Below the pieces are notes generated by a model. That model saw only the letters and a list, made by a program, of their open reading frames with translations, ran no database searches and was not told the origin of the DNA. Position numbers and translations under genes: made by a program. From assembly GCA_903889795.1 (NCBI GenBank), contig CAISYW010000177.1, positions 1-7,481 of the forward strand: a stretch of DNA of 7,481 nucleotides, given 5' to 3'. This DNA is from an uncultured Chlamydiae bacterium. GTDB lineage: Bacteria > Chlamydiota > Chlamydiia > Chlamydiales > SM23-39. Shown here one piece after another: positions 1 to 6,120 of the stretch. Each line of letters begins with the position of its first letter. Within the stretch, counting starts at the first letter, position 1.

Positions 1-34
1 CCAGCAGATCGTGGACAGATATCAAGCGATCTAC

Positions 35-214
35 AAGGTAAACAAGCCCACAATCGACGCCCATTTTACCGAAGAAGATCGCCAGATCCTCATTGAAGCA
101 GAACGTGAACATGAAGCAGAACGTGAACTCAGGCGCGCCCACCTGCAAAAGGTAAACAAGCCCACAATCGACGCCCATTTTTCCGAAGAAGATTAGAAGA
201 TCCTCATCGATGCA
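35..214 (+). repeat. Two-copy direct repeat, 114-bp period
   Basis: Bases 35-100 and 149-214 match at 59 of 66 positions, including an unbroken 33-base identity (35-67 = 149-181). The 114-bp offset is 38 codons, so the repeat is in frame and encodes a tandem protein module. Four adjacent differences (80-83 versus 194-197) create the TAG stop in the second copy. The high nucleotide identity suggests a fairly recent duplication or gene conversion. Confidence 0.85.
95..130 (+). repeat. 18-bp tandem duplication inside the repeat spacer
   Basis: Bases 95-112 and 113-130 are adjacent copies of an 18-bp unit (gaagcagaacgtgaac plus two variable bases), identical at the first 16 positions. It encodes EAEREH then EAEREL, a six-residue duplication in the charged linker that ends the first 38-residue module. 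Slippage or unequal recombination in the parent gene would explain it. Confidence 0.75.
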
Positions 215-258
215 TCAAATGAACTTGAGTTAGCTCGCATGGCATTAAGGAGTAATGC

Positions 259-447
259 TCATGCTAAAACTGGAGCGCGTGGAAAGAAACTCAAGCCTTT
301 TACTGCCGCGTTCCCTAGATTCCGGAGTTTCTGAACCGCCTCCCTCTTCTCCTTTGGATTTGCGAAATCCCCCTCATCATGAGCAATTGTCTTTAGTGCG
401 GCGAAACGGTCAAGATCGACCGCGTTGTAGCGGGAGAAAGAATGGTA
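259..447 (-). pseudogene. Possible minus-strand gene remnant (62 codons, no start)
   Basis: On the minus strand a frame is open from just after a TGA (450-448) to a TGA at 261-259. The 62 residues have ordinary protein composition, for example VDLDRFAALKTIAHDEGDF and KEKREAVQKLRNLGNAAV, with charged and aliphatic residues spaced as in helices. The overlapping plus-strand frame at 255-467 instead gives a P/S/R/H-rich string typical of an antisense shadow. There is no plausible start codon or ribosome site, so if real this is the 3' end of a broken gene. A 62-codon open frame can arise by chance, and the family is not recognised. Confidence 0.25.
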
Positions 448-457
448 TCAGGAATGA

Positions 458-988
458 AACTTTATAGAGACCCGCAGGCAGAAAGCCAAGCTGTCCCGCA
501 AAGAGGAATTTGACGCTCCTGAACTTCATCATCCTAATAAAATTCTCAGAGATCTAGAAATCTTCTATTCCACCCAGAAGAGTGCTGCCTATAAATATTA
601 CATTCAAGACCACGGCCCCATTACTGCCGATACGCTCTATCAGGTCAAAAAGAATGCCTATAAGCGTGAATCGCGTGGCTCTTTTAGAAGAAGAATTAGT
701 TCTTGAGATGAGCACAAGTGTGGATCTGCTATTAGCCGATCGACAAAAAATGAGACCCATTTCGCAAAAAAGAGATCTGCAGAACTAAAATATGCTAAAA
801 AACACTCTTTGAATGTGCTTGAAAACGAAAGACCCCATGGACCTGAACTCTGGAAGCTTTAGGCCTTGAGATGATTGATATGCGTTTTCAGACGAATTCG
901 CATGTTTGATCAATTTCGAATCGCCGAAAAACTAAATGGGGCCGAGCGTCTGATAATCATCCGCCCGTCCCCATCATTACCAAGATGA
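458..988 (+). pseudogene. Multiply frameshifted remnant of an unrecognised gene
   Basis: Protein-like sequence runs through this stretch but changes frame repeatedly. Frame 2 from 458 to about 680 gives a convincing segment (RKEEFDAPELHHPNKILRD, then ITADTLYQVKKNAYKRES). It then runs into a TGA at 704. Between about 680 and 745 the good reading is in frame 0 (LLEEELVLEMSTSVDLLLAD). After the A-run at 745-750 it returns to frame 2 (NETHFAKKRSAELKYAKKHS) and stops at 860. Frame 1 then carries TLEALGLEMIDMRFQTNSHV to about 900. Finally a 28-codon frame at 902-988 begins MFDQFRIAEKLNGAERL. Several indels in one former gene explain this best, though adjacent unrelated remnants are possible. No domain is recognisable. 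The end abuts the 3' end of the convergent acetyltransferase gene. Confidence 0.5.
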
Positions 989-1675
989 TTAGAGAAACTT
1001 CTTCAAGGCAATCTCATAAACATTTCGACGGCCGTCGTGAACTCCTACGAAATTCTGCTTTGTTATTTCTGATACTTTTGAAAATCCGGATTTTTCCAAC
1101 AGCCTGTTGCAATGGCCATAATCAGGATGAACTGTCGCCACGACAGCAACATCCCTTAAATCAAGCCACTCGACAACTTTCTTATCTTTCCAAGCCACGT
1201 TGTCTTGATTATCCGCCAAAACCGGAAAACGAATTCCTTTTCGATGAAGTTCGGGAATGTATTGTGTAAAACACCACTTCATGATTTCGCGGCCAACGCC
1301 TTTATGTTGAATCGCATCAAGACCGCGTCCGGCTATTTGCAATTTCCTCGGGTTATCATCAAAACCAATTGCAAATTCTCCGATAACATGCCCATCTTTA
1401 TCCATGACGGGAAATCGAGAAAAAGGAACCCCCGCTTCGAATCTTTCGCGAGCGCCTTTCACCAAATTTTGAGCCGCTTTCAGATTAGGAGCACTTCCGC
1501 TGCCGTAAAATTCAAAGGGATTCTTAGTGAGAAAATTAACCACCTTCTCTGCAAGCTCATCGTTCCATTGCGAGGTAATTCGCCACTTTCCTGTCAAACC
1601 CGCCGCATTCACAATAATGGATCCGGGACTATTACTAGAAATCGTTGAAGTTGCTGATTTAAGATCTAGAGACAT
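989..1675 (-). CDS. GNAT-family N-acetyltransferase (putative)
   Basis: This intact 228-residue protein is probably a soluble acyltransferase that moves an acetyl group from acetyl-CoA to an unknown amine. The fold call rests on two motifs. The first is Q123-H-K-G-V-G128 followed by a helix (REIMKWCF), matching the Q/R-x-x-G-x-G/A acetyl-CoA pyrophosphate loop. The second is HPDYGHCNRLLEKSGF at 183-198, the usual C-terminal element seen as N-x-x-S-x-x-x-L-E-K-x-G-F in RimJ/RimL-like members. It is longer than a minimal GNAT domain (about 150 residues), with about 60 extra N-terminal residues rich in Ser and Asn and no clear signal peptide. I chose the ATG at 1675 because GGGAG lies five bases upstream; an in-frame TTG at 1687 would add four residues but place the Shine-Dalgarno inside the gene. 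It is transcribed away from kdsB. Substrate cannot be inferred. Confidence 0.7.
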   Translation of the reverse strand: MSLDLKSATSTISSNSPGSIIVNAAGLTGKWRITSQWNDELAEKVVNFLTKNPFEFYGSGSAPNLKAAQNLVKGARERFEAGVPFSRFPVMDKDGHVIGEFAIGFDDNPRKLQIAGRGLDAIQHKGVGREIMKWCFTQYIPELHRKGIRFPVLADNQDNVAWKDKKVVEWLDLRDVAVVATVHPDYGHCNRLLEKSGFSKVSEITKQNFVGVHDGRRNVYEIALKKFL

Positions 1676-1680
1676 AAAAA

Positions 1681-1685
1681 CTCCC
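1681..1685 (-). promoter_or_regulatory. Ribosome binding site of the GNAT gene
   Basis: On the minus strand this reads GGGAG, five bases before the ATG at 1675. It is the strongest Shine-Dalgarno in the window and decides the start in favour of ATG 1675 over the TTG at 1687. Confidence 0.65.
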
Positions 1686-1711
1686 AAAAAATGAAAACGA
1701 AAAAGATATGC

Positions 1712-1739
1712 AAAATGTAAATATTTTTACAAACATTTT
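1712..1739. repeat. Nested inverted repeats in the divergent promoter region
   Basis: Two overlapping palindromes share this stretch. TGTAAA (1716-1721) pairs perfectly with TTTACA (1726-1731) around a TATT loop. AAAATGT (1712-1718) pairs with ACATTTT (1733-1739) around a 14-base centre. They overlap the weak -35 and spacer proposed for the GNAT gene, a typical place for an operator. AT-rich DNA makes short palindromes by chance, so function is speculative. Confidence 0.35.
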
Positions 1740-1847
1740 TTAAGAATTTATTTATCCCATCAAGGAACAGAATCATTTAATCTATTGAACTTCGCGAGCG
1801 GCTTCCTTAAAGTGGATTAATAAACAAAGATCCACAAGAAAAAACCG

Positions 1848-2636
1848 ATGACCATCTGCATCATTCCGGCTCGTTTACATAGCACCCGTTTTCCTCAAAA
1901 ATTACTTGCAATGGCGTGCGGCAAAAGCGTTTTACAGCGCACATATGAATGCGCATTAGGCTGTAAAAAAATCGATGAGCTTTGGGTGGCTACCGATCAT
2001 CCGCAGATTGCCGATCATGTTCAAGGATTTGGCGGAAAAATCATCTGGACATCCGAATCATGCCAAAACGGCACAGAGAGAATTGCCGATGCCTTGCAAA
2101 AAGAGCCTCGATTGCAACAAGCCAAGATTGTTATCAATTTGCAGGGCGACCACCCACAAACATCTCCAAACACCATCGATCAGATCGCACAGCTGCTGAT
2201 CGACGATTCCGAAGCATCCATCAGCACAGCCGTACGGCCGATCCGCAGCTGGGAAGACTTTTCTTCGCCGCACATTGTAAAATGCGTTTTTGACCTTCAG
2301 GGCCGCGCGCTTTATTTCAGTCGAGCCCCCATCCCCTATTCAAAAAAAGAATGTGTCCAACCTTGCGGTTTCCAACATATTGGCATTTATGGATATCGAA
2401 CAGCATTTCTCATGCAGATCGCTTCAATGCAGGATACGGGTTTACAACGATCGGAAGATCTGGAACAATTGAGGTTTCTTGAGCTAGGATACAACATCAA
2501 GGTAGCTGTGGTGGAAGATGAGGCTCTCGGAGTCGACACGCCGCAGGATTTGGAAAAACTTGAAAGAATGATTCTATGTCAATTAAATATATCTTCATCA
2601 CCGGCGGAGTCGTTTCCTCGCTTGGAAAAGGTTTAA
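1848..2636 (+). CDS. kdsB: 3-deoxy-manno-octulosonate cytidylyltransferase (CMP-KDO synthetase)
   Basis: This cytoplasmic enzyme activates KDO with CTP to give CMP-KDO and pyrophosphate, the donor for KDO addition to lipid A in LPS synthesis. The N-terminal nucleotide-binding signature is IPARLHSTRFPQK at 6-18. NGTERIADAL at 74-83, ALYFSRAPIPY (about 154-164), QHIGIYGYR (about 176-184), LEQLRFLELG and VDTPQDLE (229-236, containing the second metal-site Asp) match the family in order. The metal-site motif usually NVQGDEP is NLQGDHP here (97-103), with His102 replacing Glu. The protein has 262 residues against about 248-254 in relatives. The extra tail lies after the normal C-terminal LEKLER helix and is encoded by the 61 nt overlapping the start of pyrG in another frame. 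It is the first gene of the six-gene run; placement next to CTP synthase supplies its nucleotide substrate. Confidence 0.92.
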   Translation: MTICIIPARLHSTRFPQKLLAMACGKSVLQRTYECALGCKKIDELWVATDHPQIADHVQGFGGKIIWTSESCQNGTERIADALQKEPRLQQAKIVINLQGDHPQTSPNTIDQIAQLLIDDSEASISTAVRPIRSWEDFSSPHIVKCVFDLQGRALYFSRAPIPYSKKECVQPCGFQHIGIYGYRTAFLMQIASMQDTGLQRSEDLEQLRFLELGYNIKVAVVEDEALGVDTPQDLEKLERMILCQLNISSSPAESFPRLEKV

Positions 2637-4198
2637 CCTCAGCATCCATTGGTTACCTCTTGGAAACCCGTGGACTGAAAATCGCAATGCTCAAACTCGA
2701 TCCCTATCTCAACGTCGATCCCGGCACCATGAATCCATTCCAGCATGGCGAGGTCTATGTTACGGATGACGGAAGCGAAACCGATCTCGATTTAGGCCAC
2801 TACCATCGCTTTACCCATTCCCCCCTTTCACGCGCATCCAACACCACTTCCGGCCAAATTTATGATACCGTGATCAAACGTGAGAGAAAAGGCGACTTCC
2901 TCGGTAAAACGGTGCAAGTGATTCCCCATATCACCGATGAAATCAAGTCGCGGATTCTGGCTTGCGCGAAGCAAGATAAAGAGACCCAAGTAGTTCTCGT
3001 GGAAATCGGAGGAACCGTTGGCGATATCGAATCTCTTCCGTTTTTGGAAGCCATTCGCCAATTCCGATATGAGCGGCCCAAAGACTGCATTTTTCTCCAC
3101 CTCACCTATGTGCCCTATCTGAAAACAGCCGGAGAGGTCAAGACTAAGCCCACCCAGCATTCCGTTCAGGTTTTACGAGAGATCGGCATCATTCCCGATA
3201 TGATCCTCTGTCGATGCGAAAGCCCTCTTTCTGAAGACATCAAAGCCAAGATTTCGCTTTTTTGCAGTGTTCCTCAAGAAGCCGTCATCGATGAAAAAGA
3301 TGTCGCTATGAGCATCTACGAAGTGCCTGTCGATCTACATCGACAACATATCGACGAGATGATCTGCCGCATGCTCGATCTGCAAACGCCGCCGGCTTCC
3401 TTGGTGAAATGGGAAAAAATGCTAGAGAACGTCCTCCATCCGACTGGCGGCAAAATCCGAATCGGCGTTGTCGGTAAATATATGAACCATCAAGACGCCT
3501 ACAAATCAGTTTTCGAGGCATTACATCACGCCGCAGCCACTTGCAACGTGAGTTTAGAACTATGCCGTTTCGAATCGGATCGCATTGATGCAAATCAGCC
3601 GCTTGAACAATCGCTAGGCGGATGCGATGGTTATTTAGTTCCCGGCGGCTTTGGCGAACGCGGCTGGGAAGGAATGGTACTTGCTGCCGAATACTGCCGA
3701 ACTCGAAAAATTCCTTATTTAGGTCTTTGCCTTGGAATGCAGGTGATGATCGTAGAATTTGCTCGAAATGTCTTAAAACTGAGCGGTGCCAATTCCACCG
3801 AAATTGATATCAATACCGCCTATCCCGTTATCTCGATGCTCAGTGAGCAAAGAAACGTGCAAAATTTGGGCGGTACCATGCGCCTCGGCGCCTATCCTTG
3901 CGATTTATTAGAAGGAACAATTGCTTTTCAAGCTTATGGAAAAAAACTGATCCAAGAACGCCATCGCCACCGCTATGAATTCAATAACGAATTTAAAAAG
4001 GCGTATGAAGAAAAAGGTATGGTTTTTTCCGGAACTCTCGAGCGCGGCTCTCTATGCGAAATCTCCGAGATTCCATCCCATCCCTGGATGCTGGGCGTTC
4101 AATTTCATCCTGAATTCAAATCAAAGCCATTGGAACCGCACCCCCTATTTCGTGAATTCATCAAAGCGATCTGTTATGCCTCGAATCGCAGCCGTTGA
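2576..4198 (+). CDS. pyrG: CTP synthase (glutamine-hydrolysing)
   Basis: PyrG aminates UTP to CTP using ATP and glutamine-derived ammonia, the last step of de novo pyrimidine nucleotide synthesis. The 540 residues match the usual full length (E. coli 545). The synthetase half has the P-loop-like GGVVSSLGKG at 10-19, then DPYLNVDPGTMNPFQHGE (42-59) and TDDGSETDLDLGHY (63-76). VEIGGTVGDIES lies at 142-153. The C-terminal class I glutamine amidotransferase domain begins near 293 and shows PGGFGERG (356-363), the nucleophile elbow GLCLGMQ with Cys385, and FHPEF with His511 and Glu513, completing the Cys-His-Glu triad. RHRHRYEFN at 462-470 is the conserved segment near the domain interface. The ATG lies inside the end of kdsB with GAAAG upstream, and the 3' end overlaps yqgF by 23 nt. 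The start is fixed by the conserved N-terminus beginning at KYIFITGG. Confidence 0.97.
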   Translation: MSIKYIFITGGVVSSLGKGLTSASIGYLLETRGLKIAMLKLDPYLNVDPGTMNPFQHGEVYVTDDGSETDLDLGHYHRFTHSPLSRASNTTSGQIYDTVIKRERKGDFLGKTVQVIPHITDEIKSRILACAKQDKETQVVLVEIGGTVGDIESLPFLEAIRQFRYERPKDCIFLHLTYVPYLKTAGEVKTKPTQHSVQVLREIGIIPDMILCRCESPLSEDIKAKISLFCSVPQEAVIDEKDVAMSIYEVPVDLHRQHIDEMICRMLDLQTPPASLVKWEKMLENVLHPTGGKIRIGVVGKYMNHQDAYKSVFEALHHAAATCNVSLELCRFESDRIDANQPLEQSLGGCDGYLVPGGFGERGWEGMVLAAEYCRTRKIPYLGLCLGMQVMIVEFARNVLKLSGANSTEIDINTAYPVISMLSEQRNVQNLGGTMRLGAYPCDLLEGTIAFQAYGKKLIQERHRHRYEFNNEFKKAYEEKGMVFSGTLERGSLCEISEIPSHPWMLGVQFHPEFKSKPLEPHPLFREFIKAICYASNRSR

Positions 4199-4607
4199 TT
4201 ATGGACTCAAGCGCATCGGAATCGCCATTTCAGATGAAAAAGGGCGAATCGCTCTTCCATTGAAATTGGTGCTCTCCGGTAAAAGTTTACGAGAAACGGT
4301 AATGAATGTGTTAAACGCGCTCTTACCTTATGAAGGCCAGATCGTCACAATCATTGTTGGCTTGCCTCTTCATTTGAACGGAAAACGAGGCGATATGGCT
4401 GAGGCTGCAGAGCGTTTTGCAAAAGCTTTGCAAAACGAGACAAAAACAGAAGTGATCATGATGGATGAAAGACTCTCAACCACGCAAGCCGAACGAGATC
4501 TGAAAGAGCTCTCCTATTCACGAAAAGAGCGAACGAAAATCATCGATTCGGCGTCCGCCTCGATTCTTTTACAAACCTTTTTGGACAAAACCTATGAATC
4601 CCCTTGA
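4176..4607 (+). CDS. yqgF: YqgF/RuvX family RNase H-fold nuclease
   Basis: This 143-residue protein belongs to the YqgF/RuvX family, implicated in 5' processing of pre-16S rRNA in E. coli and proposed earlier as a Holliday junction resolvase. The family acidic sites are visible: Asp8 in VDYGLKRIGIAISD (7-20), the VGLPLHLNGKRGD loop (61-73), DERLSTTQA (97-105) with Asp97/Glu98, and the final Asp124 in KIIDSASA. Length fits the family (E. coli 138). The frame is open upstream to about 3975, but that part is out of frame within pyrG. The ATG at 4176 gives the conserved N-terminus directly. It overlaps pyrG by 23 nt and zwf by 14 nt, which points to translational coupling. Confidence 0.93.
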   Translation: MPRIAAVDYGLKRIGIAISDEKGRIALPLKLVLSGKSLRETVMNVLNALLPYEGQIVTIIVGLPLHLNGKRGDMAEAAERFAKALQNETKTEVIMMDERLSTTQAERDLKELSYSRKERTKIIDSASASILLQTFLDKTYESP

Positions 4608-6120
4608 AGAACCGGGACGCACATCTCGCACAATCGACCCCTGCGTTCTCGTAATTTTTGGCGCCACCGGGGATCTTACCGGGCGAAGACTTGTTCCTGC
4701 AATCTATCAACTGGGCCGCGAGGGGCTACTACCCTCCAATTTCGCTTGCGTTGGATTTGCACGCCGTCCCAAAACGGATGAACAGTTCCGCGGCGAGCTT
4801 AAAGAAGACATCATCGCCCATTCACGCACTAAGCCAATCGACGAAACATTCTGGCAAAGTTTTCAAGAGCAAATTTTTTATCACCAATCTGATTTCGATG
4901 TCGATGAAGGATATCAAAATCTCGCGCGCCGTCTTTCACAGCTCGACACTCGGCATGGAACCCGCGGCAATCGGATTTTTTATCTTTCGGTCCCGCCCAA
5001 ATATTTTCCCTTAATCATTGAAAAACTACGCAAATTCAATCTCATTTATGATGTAAGAGAAAACGAAGAGCGCTGGTCGCGCGTTATTATTGAAAAACCT
5101 TTTGGCCGTGACTTTGCCTCATCAGCCGAACTGCAGACGAGCATTCAAAAAAACTTACATGAATCGCAAACCTACCGCATCGATCACTATCTCGGCAAAG
5201 AAACCGTCCAAAATCTTCTTGTATTTCGATTTGCGAACTCCATCTTCGAATCCATCTGGAATAACAAACATATCGATCATGTCCAGATCACCGTCGCCGA
5301 AGAGCTGGGTATCGGAACCCGAGGCGCATTTTTCGAAGAAGAGGGCCTTTTACGCGATATTGTTCAAAATCATATGATGCAACTCGTATCGCTTGTTGCG
5401 ATGGAGCCGCCCGTCAATTTAAGCGCCTCGGCCGTCCGCGATGAGAAAGTCAAAGTGTTGCAATCGATTCGTCCATTCACACAAAGCGACTTCAAAGAAA
5501 ACGTCATTCGCGGCCAATATGGAAACGGCTACATCAATGGCGAGAGCGTCCCGGGATATCGACAGGAAGCCAACGTCAACCCTAACTCTGCTGTCGAAAC
5601 TTATGTTGCGATGCGCCTATTTATCGATAACTGGCGCTGGGCATCGGTTCCATTCTATCTACGCGGTGGAAAAAGGCTTCCGAAACGAGCCACGGAAATT
5701 GCAATCACTTTCAAAGACGCCCCCGGATTTCTCTTTCAAAATTATGACCGCAAAATCGATCCGAACGTATTGGCCATCCGCATTCAGCCCAATGAAGGAA
5801 TTGCGCTAAAAATCAATTGCAAAATCCCGGGACCAAGCAGCCCGATTCAACCGGTAAAGATGGATTTTCGCTACGGTTCCTACTTCGGCCAGTCGCCGCC
5901 TGAAGCCTATGAGCGGCTCATCTGGGATAGTATGCTCGGCGACAACACTCTTTTTGCTAGATCCGATGAAGTCGCAAGCTCCTGGAAAATCTTGACGCCT
6001 GTTCTCGAATATTGGTCCAACAATCGCTCCGAATTCCCGAATTATTCTTCAGGAACCTGGGGACCTGCAAATGCAGACGAAATGATAAAAAAAGATGGAC
6101 GAACCTGGCGGATTCTATGA
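4594..6120 (+). CDS. zwf: Glucose-6-phosphate 1-dehydrogenase
   Basis: Zwf oxidises glucose-6-phosphate to 6-phosphogluconolactone with reduction of NADP+, the entry step of the oxidative pentose phosphate pathway in the cytoplasm. The Rossmann coenzyme loop is FGATGDLTGRR (22-32). EKPFGRD (167-173) and the signature RIDHYLGKE (195-203) follow, with Asp197/His198 binding substrate phosphate. The catalytic-base motif is RDIVQNHMMQ with His260. VPFYLRGGKRLP at 352-363 and the C-terminal EAYERLIWDSMLGD (438-451) complete the fold. The 508 residues are close to family length (E. coli 491). The GGK in the FYLRGGK strand replaces the more common TGK, a conservative change. The start overlaps yqgF by 14 nt; the stop TGA shares ATGA with the next gene. 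Confidence 0.97.
   Translation: MNPLEEPGRTSRTIDPCVLVIFGATGDLTGRRLVPAIYQLGREGLLPSNFACVGFARRPKTDEQFRGELKEDIIAHSRTKPIDETFWQSFQEQIFYHQSDFDVDEGYQNLARRLSQLDTRHGTRGNRIFYLSVPPKYFPLIIEKLRKFNLIYDVRENEERWSRVIIEKPFGRDFASSAELQTSIQKNLHESQTYRIDHYLGKETVQNLLVFRFANSIFESIWNNKHIDHVQITVAEELGIGTRGAFFEEEGLLRDIVQNHMMQLVSLVAMEPPVNLSASAVRDEKVKVLQSIRPFTQSDFKENVIRGQYGNGYINGESVPGYRQEANVNPNSAVETYVAMRLFIDNWRWASVPFYLRGGKRLPKRATEIAITFKDAPGFLFQNYDRKIDPNVLAIRIQPNEGIALKINCKIPGPSSPIQPVKMDFRYGSYFGQSPPEAYERLIWDSMLGDNTLFARSDEVASSWKILTPVLEYWSNNRSEFPNYSSGTWGPANADEMIKKDGRTWRIL

Larger units (their letters stand above)
1..334 (+). pseudogene. Fragment of unrecognised repeat-containing protein, broken by an in-frame TAG
   Basis: The frame is open from the left edge (position 2), so the 5' end lies outside the window. 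It reads a charged, probably helical protein with two copies of a 38-residue module that begins KVNKPTIDAHF. An E/R/H-rich linker contains EAEREH followed by EAEREL. In the second copy the codon matching CGC at 80-82 is TAG at 194-196. After this stop the same frame stays protein-like (KILIDASNELELA...) to a TGA at 332-334. The simplest reading is a real gene interrupted by a nonsense change; alternatively the protein genuinely ends at 193. I do not recognise the family and see no catalytic motif or membrane segment. The part after about 258 overlaps a possible minus-strand remnant, so the 3' limit is uncertain. Confidence 0.45.
1676..1847. promoter_or_regulatory. AT-rich divergent intergenic promoter region
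   Basis: These 172 bp separate the divergent starts of the GNAT gene and kdsB, so promoters for both directions should lie here. For the GNAT gene a weak sigma70-like pair is TTGTAA (minus strand, 1732-1727) and TATCTT (1708-1703) with an 18-bp spacer. For kdsB a weak pair is TTGAAC (1785-1790) and TTAAAG (1807-1812) with a 16-bp spacer. Neither is a strong consensus match. The kdsB start has only a poor A-rich ribosome site (aagaaaaaa) just upstream. The region is much more AT-rich than the flanking genes. Confidence 0.4.

Noticed and set aside
255..467. 70-codon plus-strand open frame
   Set aside because: The P/S/R/H-rich translation looks like an antisense artefact and no ribosome site suits it. 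The opposing minus frame is more protein-like.
554..760. 68-codon minus-strand open frame
   Set aside because: It is antisense to the protein-like plus-strand remnant, and its I/L/S/R-rich hydrophobic translation is typical of a shadow. No ribosome site is evident.
877..906. Imperfect stem (ATGCG at 880-884 with CGCAT at 899-903) as a terminator
   Set aside because: The arms are only five base pairs without wobble, the loop is 14 bases and no T-run follows. It is not a convincing terminator.
1..988. CRISPR array, insertion sequence or tRNA in the left region
   Set aside because: There are only two direct-repeat copies, they are in coding frame and separated by coding sequence. I saw no transposase motif, terminal inverted repeats or tRNA-like cloverleaf.
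965..990. Short inverted repeat ATCAT/ATGAT near the 3' end of the GNAT gene
   Set aside because: Five-base arms without a G+C-rich stem or a T-tract fit chance; no terminator is called for the GNAT gene.
1205..1648. 147-codon plus-strand open frame, and another at 985-1269
   Set aside because: Both lie antisense within the GNAT gene, whose motifs and ribosome site are clear. Their translations have shadow-like composition and no good ribosome site.
2828..3160. 110-codon minus-strand open frame inside pyrG, with similar ones at 2860-3105 and 3306-3593
   Set aside because: pyrG is fully conserved through these positions, so these are out-of-frame shadows.
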